64,000 nucleotides of DNA. Source: Microbacterium sp. MYb66. Lineage in GTDB: Bacteria; Actinomycetota; Actinomycetes; Actinomycetales; Microbacteriaceae. The notes beneath the pieces were generated by a model that saw only the letters and a list, made by a program, of their open reading frames with translations, ran no database searches and was not told where the DNA came from. Made by a program: the position numbers and the translations under genes. Within the stretch, counting starts at the first letter, position 1. Each line of letters begins with the position of its first letter. Where the stretch lies: positions 1 through 64,000 of the forward strand of contig NZ_PCOV01000010.1 in NCBI RefSeq assembly GCF_002979435.1. Reading direction: 5' to 3'. Below, piece after piece: positions 9,355 to 18,550 of this stretch.

Positions 9355-10515
9355 GTGCGCGTGCTCGCGCACCGGAGCGCCGCGCGGGTGATCCGCACCG
9401 AGCTGACCCGGCGCGGCTTCCTCGCCACCGCGATCCTGGCGGGCGGCGCCGTCGTGCTCAGCGCGTGCGCACCGGGGAAGAACGCCGCGGCGGTGCACGC
9501 CGAGGGAGGTCCGCTCGAGGACAAGCTCTCGATCTACAGCTGGGGCGACTACGACGCCCCCGAGGTGCTCGAGCAGTTCACCGCCGAGAGCGGACCGCGC
9601 ATCGTGCTCGACGCCTTCAACTCGAACGAGGAGCTCATCGCCAAGCTGGTCGCGGCGCGCGGCACCTCCGGCTACGACATCGTGGTGCCGACCGGGGTGT
9701 TCGTCGGGCCGATGGCCGAGAACGGGCTCCTGCAGAAGTTCAACCTCGATCTGCTGCCGAACATGAAGCACGTGGCGCCGGAGTTCCGCGGACGCTCCTG
9801 GGATCCCGGCAACGAGTACTCGGTCTGCAAGGCCTGGGGGACCACCGGGTTCGTGTACGACAAGCGCGTCATCTCCCGCGAACTGACGACGTGGAACGAC
9901 TTCATCGACGCCGCGCAGAACGAGGCGTCCGGTTCGACCTCGGTGCTCGACGACCCTGCACCGCTCCTCGGCATCTACTTCTGGGCGAACGGCATCGACT
10001 GGACGACCACCGACCCCGACGACCTCGACGCGGTCGAGAGGTTCCTGGTGAAGGACCTGGCTCCGCATGTCTCGGCGTTCGACTCCTACCCCGGCGGCTC
10101 GTCGATCCCGCAGGCCTCCCATGCGCTCCTGCAGTCGTACAACGGCGACGCGCGGCTGGGCATCTTCGAATCCGACGATCCGGATCGCTGGCAGTGGGTG
10201 CTGGGGAGTCCGGCGACGGAACTGTGGATGGACAACTGGGCGATCGCCGCCGGTGCACCGCACCCCGAGGCCGCGCACGCGTTCATCGACTTCGTGCTGC
10301 AGCCGGACGTGCAGCTCGCCCAGGTCGACTACATCGGCTACGACACCGGCATCTCCGGCATCCGCGAGGAGGCGGAGGCGGCAGGACTGGAGCGGCTCGA
10401 CATGGTGTTCTTCGACGAGGAGCAGGTGGCCACGATGCACGAGGGCAAGCTGACGGATGCGCAGGACCGCGTGGTCGCCATCTGGAACTCGATGAAGGCG
10501 GCCGCCGGTGCCTAA
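9355..10515 (+). CDS. potD: Spermidine/putrescine-type extracellular solute-binding lipoprotein (PotD-like)
   Basis: 386 residues from a GTG at 9355 that has GGGGAGG seven bases upstream; a GTG at 9337 overlapping the potA stop is an alternative. The N-terminus carries a twin-arginine motif TRRGFLA (Arg19-Arg20) and a lipobox LSAC with Cys38, so it should be exported folded by Tat and anchored to the outer face of the membrane. The body (LSIYSWGDYDAPEVLEQF) is the PotD/PotF class of binding proteins. It overlaps potB by 8 bases. Confidence 0.9.
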   Translation: MRVLAHRSAARVIRTELTRRGFLATAILAGGAVVLSACAPGKNAAAVHAEGGPLEDKLSIYSWGDYDAPEVLEQFTAESGPRIVLDAFNSNEELIAKLVAARGTSGYDIVVPTGVFVGPMAENGLLQKFNLDLLPNMKHVAPEFRGRSWDPGNEYSVCKAWGTTGFVYDKRVISRELTTWNDFIDAAQNEASGSTSVLDDPAPLLGIYFWANGIDWTTTDPDDLDAVERFLVKDLAPHVSAFDSYPGGSSIPQASHALLQSYNGDARLGIFESDDPDRWQWVLGSPATELWMDNWAIAAGAPHPEAAHAFIDFVLQPDVQLAQVDYIGYDTGISGIREEAEAAGLERLDMVFFDEEQVATMHEGKLTDAQDRVVAIWNSMKAAAGA

Positions 10516-11392
10516 GCTCAAGTTCGGTCTCGCGATCCCCGCCTGGGTGTGGCTGATCATCTTCTTCGTCGCGCCGATCGGGATGGTCGTGGTGTTCAGC
10601 TTCGGCTACAAGCCGAGCATCTTCGCCACGCACGCACTCGATCATCTGTCGTTCGACCGCTACCTCGAGGCGCTGTCGCCCACCTTCTTCAGCACGTTCC
10701 TGAACACCCTGTGGATCGGCATCCTCGGCACGCTGCTGTGCCTGGTGATCGGCGGCCCCGTCGCCTACTGGATCGCGGTGAAGGCGCCGCCCTCGAAGCG
10801 CGGACTGCTGCTCGCACTCGTGATGGTGCCGTTCTGGACGAACTTCCTCGTCCGCACGATCGGCTGGCAGGTGATCCTCGCGCCGGAAGGCTGGCTGTCG
10901 CAGCTGCTGCAGGGCATCGGGGTCATCCCCGGCCCTCTCGACCTCCTCTATTCGCGCGGCGCGGTGCTGCTCGGCGTCGTCTACAACTATCTGCCGCTGA
11001 TGATCCTGCCGCTCTTCGTCGCGTTCGACCGGGTGTCGGGGCCGCTGCGGGAGGCCAGCAAGGACCTCGGCGCGAACAGCGTGACGACCTTCCTCCGAGT
11101 GACCGTGCCGCTGGCGCGGCCGGGCATCATCGCCGGAGTGCTCCTCGTCTACATCCCGCTCATGGGCGACTACATCACCGCCACCGTCCTGGGCGGCGCG
11201 AAGGGGAACATGATCGGGCAGGTGGTGGCGAGCCAGTTCCAGACCGCGCAGAACTGGGCACTCGGCTCCGCGATGGCCGTGCTGCTGATCATCGTCATCA
11301 TGCTCTCGATCGCGGTGGCGGCAGGACTCCTCTGGCTCGTGACGCTACCGCTGAGGCAACGCAACCGACTCGTCCTGGGGGAGGGATCATGA
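10508..11392 (+). CDS. potB: Polyamine-type ABC transporter permease PotB
   Basis: 294 residues with a GTG start inside the end of potD. About six membrane helices can be read, the first at residues ~8-30 (AIPAWVWLIIFFVAPIGMVV). The EAA loop that docks the ATPase is visible as REASKDLGANSVTTF near residue 180. It forms the inner-membrane channel with PotC; the two genes overlap as ATGA. Confidence 0.9.
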   Translation: MPKLKFGLAIPAWVWLIIFFVAPIGMVVVFSFGYKPSIFATHALDHLSFDRYLEALSPTFFSTFLNTLWIGILGTLLCLVIGGPVAYWIAVKAPPSKRGLLLALVMVPFWTNFLVRTIGWQVILAPEGWLSQLLQGIGVIPGPLDLLYSRGAVLLGVVYNYLPLMILPLFVAFDRVSGPLREASKDLGANSVTTFLRVTVPLARPGIIAGVLLVYIPLMGDYITATVLGGAKGNMIGQVVASQFQTAQNWALGSAMAVLLIIVIMLSIAVAAGLLWLVTLPLRQRNRLVLGEGS

Positions 11393-12264
11393 CCGACACG
11401 AAGACCACTGCACCGGCGCCGCGCGTGCGCCGAGGGGGCGGACGCTTCCTGCTCCCGATCTGGGCGGGGCTGGTGTTCCTCTTCCTGTTCCTGCCGATCC
11501 TCGTGATCATCGTCTACTCCTTCAACGTCGGGCGGCTGCTGGTGTCGTGGGACCACTTCGGGTTCGACTCGTTCCTCGCGATCGTGAACAGGCCGGCGAT
11601 CCGAGACGCCGTGCTCGTGTCGGTCCGCACCGGTCTGCTCGCCGCGCTGCTCGCGACGGTGCTCGGCACGCTCGCGGGCATCGCGATGGCCCGCAACCCC
11701 GGGAAGTGGGTGTGGTGGTTCCTCGGACTGCTGCTCCTCGTCTCGGTCACGCCGGAGATCGTGGATGCCGTCGCGCTGCTGCCGTGGCTGGTCTTCCTCG
11801 GACAGGATGCCGGGATCGGAATCTTCAACGACGGCACGATGAGGCTCGTGGTCGGGCAGTCGCTGTTCTCCATCGCGATCGTGTCGTACATCGTGCGGGC
11901 GCGTCTGGTGGGACTGGACTCTCGCCTGGAAGAGGCCTCGGCCGACCTCTATGCACCTCCCGCGCGCACCTTCCTCAAGGTCACGCTCCCGCTCGCGATG
12001 CCGGCCGTGCTCGCCGGGTTCCTGCTCTCGTTCACCCTGAGCCTCGACAACACGGTCGTGTCGGCATTCGTGCAGGTCTCGGGCACGACGCCCTGGCCGG
12101 TGTACGTGCTCAGCGCGCTGCGCAGCGGCCTGCGTCCGGAGATCGCCGCGGTGTCGACGATCATGCTCGTGCTCACGCTGCTCGCCCTCGCCCTGGTGGC
12201 CGTGGTGCTCAAGAGGGCCGGGGACTCGGCGACCGAGATCGCCCGCACGATGGCAGGAGGATGA
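11389..12264 (+). CDS. potC: Polyamine-type ABC transporter permease PotC
   Basis: 291 residues. Start ATG at 11389 overlaps the potB stop (ATGA) and follows GGGGAGGG. It has about six membrane helices and an EAA loop (LEEASADLYAPPARTFLKVTLP region) typical of PotC. With PotB it forms the translocation pore. The stop overlaps the amidohydrolase start, so transporter and enzyme are coupled in translation. Confidence 0.9.
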   Translation: MTDTKTTAPAPRVRRGGGRFLLPIWAGLVFLFLFLPILVIIVYSFNVGRLLVSWDHFGFDSFLAIVNRPAIRDAVLVSVRTGLLAALLATVLGTLAGIAMARNPGKWVWWFLGLLLLVSVTPEIVDAVALLPWLVFLGQDAGIGIFNDGTMRLVVGQSLFSIAIVSYIVRARLVGLDSRLEEASADLYAPPARTFLKVTLPLAMPAVLAGFLLSFTLSLDNTVVSAFVQVSGTTPWPVYVLSALRSGLRPEIAAVSTIMLVLTLLALALVAVVLKRAGDSATEIARTMAGG

Positions 12265-13928
12265 GCGTGGGATACGCAGACCTGGTCTTCACCGGCGGTG
12301 CGCGGGGCGGGCGGGTGTTCCTCGCAGATGCCGCACGCTCCACCGCGCATGCCGTGGCGGTGACCGACGGCCGCATCAGTGCGGTCGGGCACGACGTCTC
12401 GGCGTTGATCGGCCCGGACACCGAGGTCGTCGACCTGGCGGGCGGGCTGCTGGTGCCCGGCTTCCAGGACGCCCATGTGCATCCGGTGTGGGGCGGGCTC
12501 GACATGCTGCGGTGCGACCTGTCGGCGCTGGCGACCCGCGAGGAGTACCTCGACCGGATCGCCCGGTATGCGGGCGAGCATCCGGACGACGAGTGGATCC
12601 TCGGCGGTGGCTGGCAGATGTCGGCATTCCCGGGCGGCACACCGACCGCCGCGGACCTCGACACCGTGCTGCCCGACCGCCCGGCTTTCCTCCCCAACCG
12701 GGACGGACACGGCGCGTGGGTCAACTCCCGGGCGCTCGCCCTCGCCGGCATCACGCGCGACACCGCGGACCCCGTCGACGGTCGGATCGAGCGCGATGCG
12801 ACCGGGGCTCCGAGCGGCACGCTGCACGAGGGCGCCATGGGGCTGGTCAACAGCCTCCTCCCGCCGGAGCAACCCGAGCGGCTGGTCGAGGCACTTCTGC
12901 AGGGCCAGCGGTACCTGCACTCCTACGGCGTGACGGGCTGGCAGGACGCGATCGTCGGCACGGAATACGGCGATGCGGGCGATCCGCTCCCGGCCTACCT
13001 GACCGCGGCCGCATCCGGCGCACTCACCGGACGGGTCGTGGGCTCGCTGTGGTGGGACCGTTCACGGGGCCTGGAGCAGATCGACGACATCGTGCGCCGC
13101 CGGGACGAGAGTACGGCCGGACGATTCCGCGCCCGCAGCGTGAAGATCATGCAGGACGGCGTCGCCGAGAACTTCACCGCCGCGATGCTCGAGCCGTACT
13201 GCGACGGGCACGGCCATCCGCGCGAGGACTCCGGCATCTCGTTCGTCGAACCCGAGCTGCTCAAAGAGGCGGCGACCCGGCTCGACTCCCTCGGGTTCAC
13301 ACTGCACTTCCACGCGATCGGCGACCGTGCGGTGCGGGAATGCCTGGATGCCGTCGAGGCCGCGCTCCGACACAACGGGCCACGCGGGAACCGGCACCAC
13401 ATCTCCCACATCCAGGTCGTGCACCCCGACGACATCCCGCGGTTCCGCGCTCTCGACGTCACCGCGAACATGCAGATGCTGTGGGCGACGCTGGAGCCGC
13501 AGATGGTCGACCTCACCATCCCGTTCCTCGGGACGACGCGCAGCGCCTGGCAGTATCCGTTCGGCGACCTGCTGCGCTCCGGCGCCGCGCTCGCCGCGGG
13601 GAGCGACTGGTCCGTGAGCACGCCCAACCCGCTCGCCGCGATCCATGTCGCCGTGAATCGCCGGTCTGCTCCGACGGAGTGGGAGGGTGACTACGAGCCC
13701 TTCCTCCCGGAGCAGTCGATCGATCTCGCCACCGCGCTCGTCGCGTACACCGCGGGCTCGGCGCGAGTGAACCACCTCGACGACACCGGCACGATCGCCG
13801 TCGGGATGCGGGCCGACTTCGCCCTGCTCGACCGCGATCCCTTCGAGCATCCGGCGGAGGAGATCGGGCTGACCGAAGTGCGCGGCACCTGGGTCGAGGG
13901 ACAACGGGTGTACGACGCTGCGGAGTGA
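12261..13928 (+). CDS. Amidohydrolase family protein (YtcJ-like, amidohydrolase 3)
   Basis: 555 residues of the metal-dependent amidohydrolase superfamily. The metal motif is His72-x-His74 in PGFQDAHVHP; further conserved pieces are the long insert with WILGGGWQ, the carboxylated-lysine/His region (LHFHAIGDRAVREC) and the terminal Asp region AAGSDWSV. YtcJ-like enzymes hydrolyse C-N bonds of amides or formamides; the substrate here is unknown. The ATG at 12261 follows AGGAGG and overlaps potC (ATGA), which suggests it acts on whatever PotABCD imports. Confidence 0.88.
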   Translation: MSVGYADLVFTGGARGGRVFLADAARSTAHAVAVTDGRISAVGHDVSALIGPDTEVVDLAGGLLVPGFQDAHVHPVWGGLDMLRCDLSALATREEYLDRIARYAGEHPDDEWILGGGWQMSAFPGGTPTAADLDTVLPDRPAFLPNRDGHGAWVNSRALALAGITRDTADPVDGRIERDATGAPSGTLHEGAMGLVNSLLPPEQPERLVEALLQGQRYLHSYGVTGWQDAIVGTEYGDAGDPLPAYLTAAASGALTGRVVGSLWWDRSRGLEQIDDIVRRRDESTAGRFRARSVKIMQDGVAENFTAAMLEPYCDGHGHPREDSGISFVEPELLKEAATRLDSLGFTLHFHAIGDRAVRECLDAVEAALRHNGPRGNRHHISHIQVVHPDDIPRFRALDVTANMQMLWATLEPQMVDLTIPFLGTTRSAWQYPFGDLLRSGAALAAGSDWSVSTPNPLAAIHVAVNRRSAPTEWEGDYEPFLPEQSIDLATALVAYTAGSARVNHLDDTGTIAVGMRADFALLDRDPFEHPAEEIGLTEVRGTWVEGQRVYDAAE

Positions 13929-13948
13929 GCCGCGGAACGACCCCGAAC

Positions 13949-13989
13949 GCACGAAACCCCGACGACATCGCGTCGCCGGGGTTTCGTGC
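13949..13989. terminator. Bidirectional terminator hairpin between convergent genes
   Basis: Perfect 13-bp inverted repeat: GCACGAAACCCCG (13949-13961) and CGGGGTTTCGTGC (13977-13989). It lies between the ends of the amidohydrolase (+) and the aminotransferase (-). There is no long T-tract, as is common in high-GC actinobacteria. Confidence 0.75.
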
Positions 13990-14000
13990 CTGTGCTCGTG

Positions 14001-15389
14001 TCAGCTCGCGGCAGCCTCGTCGGCCACGGAGAGCGCGTCGTCGAGCACGCCGAGTCCGCGCACCAGGTCTTCTTCGCTGATCACCAGCGGCGGAGCCACG
14101 TGCATGCGGTTGAAGTGCGTGAACGGCCAGACCCCGGCCTTCTTGGCGGCCGCGGCGAAGGCGCCCATGGGGGCGGCATCCGGACCGGATGCGTTGAACG
14201 GCACGAGCGGCTCGCGCGTCTCTCGGTCGCGCACCAGCTCGATCGCCCAGAACAGTCCGAGGCCGCGCACGTCACCGACGCTCGGGTGCTTCTCCGCCCA
14301 GCCGCGCACCGTCGGCTCGACGATGCGCTCGCCCAGGTCGCGCACGCGCTCCAGGATGCCGTCGCGTCGGAACACCTCGAACGTCGCGACACCCGCAGCG
14401 CAGGCGAGCGGGTGCCCGGAGTAGGTCAGTCCGCCGGCGAACGGCATCGTGTCGAAGGCGCTCGCGATGCGCTCGGAGATCACCACGCCGCCCAGCGGCA
14501 CGTACCCCGAGTTCACGCCCTTCGCGAAGGTGATCAGGTCGGGCCGCGCGTCGAACGCGTCGATGCCGAACCACTCGCCGAGCCGGCCGAAGCCCACCAT
14601 GACCTCGTCGGCGATGTACACGATGCCGTAGCGGTCGCACAGTTCGCGCACACCCTGCAGGTAGCCGGGCGGCGGCACCAGCACTCCGTTGGTTCCGACG
14701 ACCGTCTCGATGATGATCGCCGCGATGGTCTGCGGCCCCTCGAGCTGGATCGTCTGCTCCAGGTGCGCGAGCGCCCGCTCGGACTCCTGCTCGGGCGTCT
14801 CGGCGTGGAACGGCGAGCGGTACAGGTACGGCCCGAAGAAGCGCACGGCACCGGAGTCGACGGTGTCGTTCGCCCAGCGGCGCGGGTCGCCCGTGAGCGA
14901 GATCGCGGTCGAGGTGGAGCCGTGGTAGCTGCGGTACATCGACAGCACCTTGCGTCGGCCGGTGAACTGGCGGGCCATGCGCACCGCATACTCGTTCGCC
15001 TCGGCGCCGCCGTTGGTGAAGAAGACCTTCTCCAGGCCCTCCGGTGCGACCTCGGCGATCAGACGCGCGAGCTCGCCGCGCACGTCGTTCGCGATCGACG
15101 GCTGGATGGTGGCCAGGCGACCCGCCTGCTGCTGGATGGCGGCCACGAGGTCCGGATGCTGGTGCCCCAGGTTCAGGTTCACGAGCTGGCTGGAGAAGTC
15201 GAGGTACGCGTTGCCCTGATAGTCCCAGAACGTGGATCCGTCGCCCGCCGCGACGGGCAGCGGATCGATCAGGCCCTGCGCGCTCCAGGAGTGGAACACG
15301 TGCGCGCGGTCGTCCGCGCGCACCTGCGCCTCGGCCTCGGGGGCGGGGAGCGGGTGCGGGTCGCCGTGCCGGTCGGTGAAGTTCGTCAT
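14001..15389 (-). CDS. Class III omega-aminotransferase (beta-alanine/GABA/diamine type)
   Basis: 462 residues. PLP-dependent fold type I class III aminotransferase: the PLP-ring Asp261 is in IADEVMVGFGRLGEWF and the Schiff-base lysine is Lys290 in ITFAKGVNSG. It moves an omega-amino group to pyruvate or 2-oxoglutarate, giving a semialdehyde. It is the second gene after a CoA-acylating semialdehyde dehydrogenase (gap 14 bases), a pairing known for beta-alanine catabolism. AGGAGC precedes the ATG at 15389; the longer frame upstream is Arg/Gly-rich and not real. Exact substrate is not readable from sequence. Confidence 0.88.
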   Translation of the reverse strand: MTNFTDRHGDPHPLPAPEAEAQVRADDRAHVFHSWSAQGLIDPLPVAAGDGSTFWDYQGNAYLDFSSQLVNLNLGHQHPDLVAAIQQQAGRLATIQPSIANDVRGELARLIAEVAPEGLEKVFFTNGGAEANEYAVRMARQFTGRRKVLSMYRSYHGSTSTAISLTGDPRRWANDTVDSGAVRFFGPYLYRSPFHAETPEQESERALAHLEQTIQLEGPQTIAAIIIETVVGTNGVLVPPPGYLQGVRELCDRYGIVYIADEVMVGFGRLGEWFGIDAFDARPDLITFAKGVNSGYVPLGGVVISERIASAFDTMPFAGGLTYSGHPLACAAGVATFEVFRRDGILERVRDLGERIVEPTVRGWAEKHPSVGDVRGLGLFWAIELVRDRETREPLVPFNASGPDAAPMGAFAAAAKKAGVWPFTHFNRMHVAPPLVISEEDLVRGLGVLDDALSVADEAAAS

Positions 15390-15403
15390 CGTCGTCGCTC
15401 CTG

Positions 15404-16888
15404 TCAGTGGTTGCTCGGGAAGCCCAGGTCGATCTGGGAGGGGGTGTGGTCGGGCCAGCGGGTCGTGACGACCTTGGAGCGCGTGTAGAAGTGCACGGAC
15501 TCGGGGCCGTAGATGTGTGAATCGCCGAACAGCGAGTCCTTCCAGCCGCCGAACGAGTATGCGCCGATCGGCACCGGGATCGGCACGTTGACGCCGACCA
15601 TGCCGACCTCGATGTCGAACTCGTACTGCCGCGCCGTGCCGCCGTCGCGCGTGAAGATCGCGGTGCCGTTGCCGTAGGCGTTCGCGTTCACGAGAGCCAC
15701 CGCGTCGGCGTAGGTCTCGACGCGCACGACCGACAGCACCGGGCCGAAGATCTCGTCGTCGTAGACCTTCATTCCGGGGGCGACCCGATCGATCAGGCTG
15801 ACTCCGAGGAAGAAGCCCTCGGAGTCGAACTCCTTCCGCGTGCCGTCGACGACGACGCTCGCGCCCTCGGCCGCTGCCCCCGTCACGTACGAGGCGACCT
15901 TGTCGCGGTGCTCGCGGGTGATGAGCGGCCCCATCTCGCTTGCGGCATCCGTTCCCGCGCCGATCGTGAGGCCGCCGATGCGGTCGGCGATGGCCGTGAC
16001 GAGGTCGTCGGCGATGTCGCCCACCGCGACCAGCACCGAGACGGCCATGCAGCGCTCGCCGGCGGAGCCGTAGGCGGCGGAGACCGCGGCGTCGGCGGCC
16101 GCATCGATGTCGGCGTCGGGCATCACGACCATGTGGTTCTTCGCGCCGCCGAGCGCCTGCACCCGCTTGCCCGCCGCGGACGCCCGCTGGTAGATCGAGC
16201 GGGCGATGGGGGTGGAGCCGACGAAGCTGACGGCGTTCACCCGCGGTGACTCCAGGAGCGCGTCGACGGCCTCCTTGTCGCCGTTGACGACGTTGAGCAC
16301 GCCGTCCGGCAGCCCCGCCTCCTGGAAGAGCTTCGCGAGCCACACGGATGCCGACGGATCCTTCTCGCTCGGCTTGAGCACGACCGTGTTGCCACAGGCG
16401 ATCGCCGAGGCCACCATCCACAGGGGTACCATGACCGGGAAGTTGAACGGCGTGATCGCGGCGACGACGCCCACGGGCTGTTTGACCGAATGCACGTCGA
16501 CGCCGCGGGACACCTGCTCGCTGCGCTCGCCCTTGAGCAGGTGCACGAGTCCGGCCGCGAACTCGACGTTCTCGATGCCGCGCGACACCTCGCCGGCCGC
16601 GTCCGAGAGCACCTTGCCGTGCTCGGAGGTGACGATCGCGGCGAGCTCGGGGGTGCGCTCCTTGAGCAGTTGGCGCAGGCGGAAGAAGACGTCGGCGCGC
16701 TTGATCAGGCTCGTCTCGCGCCAGGCGGGGAGGGCGGCCGCGGCCGCGGCGATCGCGGCGTCGACCTCGGCGGTCGAGGCGAAGGCGACCTGCTTCGACA
16801 CCTGCCCCGTGGCGGGGTCGAAGACCTGACCGGTGCGGGCCGCTTCGGCGGTCTCCGCACCGTTGATGACGTGACGGACGATGTCCAC
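15404..16888 (-). CDS. mmsA: CoA-acylating (methyl)malonate-semialdehyde dehydrogenase
   Basis: 494 residues from a GTG at 16888 preceded by GGAGGA. It is an aldehyde dehydrogenase with catalytic Cys280 in GSAGERCMAVS. Where ordinary aldehyde dehydrogenases have the general-base Glu in ELGGK, this has ALGGAKNH (Asn251), the signature of MmsA/IolA enzymes that release acetyl- or propionyl-CoA. It would oxidise malonate or methylmalonate semialdehyde from the neighbouring aminotransferase. Divergent from the PucR regulator, with a palindrome between. Confidence 0.92.
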   Translation of the reverse strand: MDIVRHVINGAETAEAARTGQVFDPATGQVSKQVAFASTAEVDAAIAAAAAALPAWRETSLIKRADVFFRLRQLLKERTPELAAIVTSEHGKVLSDAAGEVSRGIENVEFAAGLVHLLKGERSEQVSRGVDVHSVKQPVGVVAAITPFNFPVMVPLWMVASAIACGNTVVLKPSEKDPSASVWLAKLFQEAGLPDGVLNVVNGDKEAVDALLESPRVNAVSFVGSTPIARSIYQRASAAGKRVQALGGAKNHMVVMPDADIDAAADAAVSAAYGSAGERCMAVSVLVAVGDIADDLVTAIADRIGGLTIGAGTDAASEMGPLITREHRDKVASYVTGAAAEGASVVVDGTRKEFDSEGFFLGVSLIDRVAPGMKVYDDEIFGPVLSVVRVETYADAVALVNANAYGNGTAIFTRDGGTARQYEFDIEVGMVGVNVPIPVPIGAYSFGGWKDSLFGDSHIYGPESVHFYTRSKVVTTRWPDHTPSQIDLGFPSNH

Positions 16889-16920
16889 GATGTTCCTCCG
16901 ACTGCTGAAGATTGCGTCAT

Positions 16921-16943
16921 CGAACACACTGACTGAGTGTTCG
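16921..16943. promoter_or_regulatory. Inverted repeat between mmsA and pucR-type gene, candidate operator
   Basis: CGAACAC (16921-16927) and GTGTTCG (16937-16943) form perfect 7-bp arms around a 9-base spacer. It sits in the 102-base gap between the divergent mmsA and PucR-family genes, 33 bases before the mmsA start, a natural site for autoregulation and mmsA control. Confidence 0.5.
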
Positions 16944-16990
16944 CTACGCTGATACTCCTCAATGATCACAGAGCGGACGGGCGGCGCGTG

Positions 16991-18541
16991 ATGTCAGAAC
17001 GTCAGGACTTCGACAGGAATCGGACAGATCGTCCGGTTCCGGATGCGCTCCTCACGGTCGCCGATGTGATCGAGATGCCGTCGCTGCGAGCCGGCGATCC
17101 GGAGGTGATCGTGGGCGGGGCGGCACTGCGCGGCGAGGTGCGCTGGGCGCACGTGTCCGACAGCGCGGGGGTCGCCCGTCTGCTCGACGGCGGTGAGCTC
17201 CTGCTCACGACCGGCGCCGGGTGGCCGGACGACCCCGACGCGTTGCGAGAGCTGATACGCGGCCTTCACGATGCCGGCGTGGCGGGCGTCGTCATCGAAC
17301 TGGGGGAGCAGCACCCCCGGATTCCGGATGCCGTCGCCGAGGTGTGCCACGAGGTCGATCTCGCCCTCGTCGCCCTCACCCGGGAGGTCAAGTTCGTCGC
17401 GGTCACCGAGGCGGTGCACCGTGCATTGATCGCCGCGCAGACGGATGCGCTGCGGGAGAGGCAGCGCCTCCACGAGCTGTTCACGGCCCTCAGCCTGCGC
17501 GGGGCGCCGGCAGACGTCGTCGTCGCGGAGACCGCGCGGGTCCTCGGTGCGCCCGTCGTGCTGGAGAACCTGGCCGGAGAGCTGATCGCGGTGGAGGGGC
17601 TGCGGAGGCCGGTGGCGGGTGTGCTGGCCGAGCGGCGCGACGGCGCGACCCGCGACGAGGTGCCGGTGCAGGCCCGCGGGGTGCGCTGGGGAAGCCTGAT
17701 GGCCCTCGCGGGTCCTGCGCACCCGGCCGGGCGGGTCACCGTGCTCGAGCAGGGGGCGACGGCGCTCGCCTTCGGCTGTCTCGCCGACGGCGGCGACGCC
17801 GAATGGACACTGCTCGCCCAGCGCGGAGTGATCGACGACCTGCTCGGCGCTCGGTTCGCGAGCGTCGACGACATCACCGCTCGGCTGCAGGCCGGGGGAT
17901 TCCCGGTTGCGGGCCGGTACGTGTACGGCCTGGTCCTCGGCGGCGACGGCACGATCGACGGCATCGTGGATCGAGCGCGCGACCGCGGCGTCGCCGCGAT
18001 CTCCGGTCGCATCGGCGCCGCCGACGTCGCGCTGCTGTCGACCGCCCGAGCGGACACGCTCTCTGACGAGGTCGTCGCCGGCATCGCCGGGGCCGGCCGC
18101 ACGGCGTTCCTCGGCCCGGCGGCGGAAGGCGTCCTCGAACTCCTCGCATCCGTCGGCGCGGCTGTCGACCTGGCGGAGGGGATCGGCGACGCGGGCGGAC
18201 CGCGGGTGCGGCGAGTCGACGACCGCCCCCTCGAAAGGCTGGTGTCGTCGCTGCGCGATGACCACCGCCTGCACGCGCACAGCGAGCGGATGCTGGCACC
18301 GCTCGCCCGATACGACCGGGAGCGTCGCGGTGACCTCCTCGATGTGCTCGCCGCGCTCGTGGCTCACCCCGGCAACCGGTCGGCCGCGGCCGCGGCCAGC
18401 CACCTGTCGCGTTCGGTGTTCTACCAGCGCCTCACGCTGATCTCGGACCTGCTCGACGCCGACCTCGATGACGGGGAGACGCTCGCCGCACTCCACCTCG
18501 CGCTGCTCGCGCGTCGACGGAGCGCGGTGCCCACCCGGTGA
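16991..18541 (+). CDS. PucR family transcriptional regulator
   Basis: 516 residues. The N-terminal PucR domain (starting LLTVADVIEMPSLRAGDPEVI, read in parts) senses purine- or amine-type metabolites, a GGDEF-like middle follows, and a C-terminal helix-turn-helix occupies the last ~60 residues (RSAAAAASHLSRSVFYQRL). It is divergent from mmsA and the aminotransferase, and likely activates them; PucR-type regulators often control GABA, proline, purine or amino-acid catabolism. ATG at 16991 is chosen because upstream codons read through the operator region. Confidence 0.88.
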   Translation: MSERQDFDRNRTDRPVPDALLTVADVIEMPSLRAGDPEVIVGGAALRGEVRWAHVSDSAGVARLLDGGELLLTTGAGWPDDPDALRELIRGLHDAGVAGVVIELGEQHPRIPDAVAEVCHEVDLALVALTREVKFVAVTEAVHRALIAAQTDALRERQRLHELFTALSLRGAPADVVVAETARVLGAPVVLENLAGELIAVEGLRRPVAGVLAERRDGATRDEVPVQARGVRWGSLMALAGPAHPAGRVTVLEQGATALAFGCLADGGDAEWTLLAQRGVIDDLLGARFASVDDITARLQAGGFPVAGRYVYGLVLGGDGTIDGIVDRARDRGVAAISGRIGAADVALLSTARADTLSDEVVAGIAGAGRTAFLGPAAEGVLELLASVGAAVDLAEGIGDAGGPRVRRVDDRPLERLVSSLRDDHRLHAHSERMLAPLARYDRERRGDLLDVLAALVAHPGNRSAAAAASHLSRSVFYQRLTLISDLLDADLDDGETLAALHLALLARRRSAVPTR

Positions 18542-18550
18542 CGGCCGCGG

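Noticed and set aside
15390..16421. A long N-terminal extension of the aminotransferase at 14001-15389
   Set aside because: The extra ~340 residues are Arg/Gly-rich, lie in another frame of mmsA, and the ATG at 15389 has a good ribosome-binding site. It is not a fusion protein.
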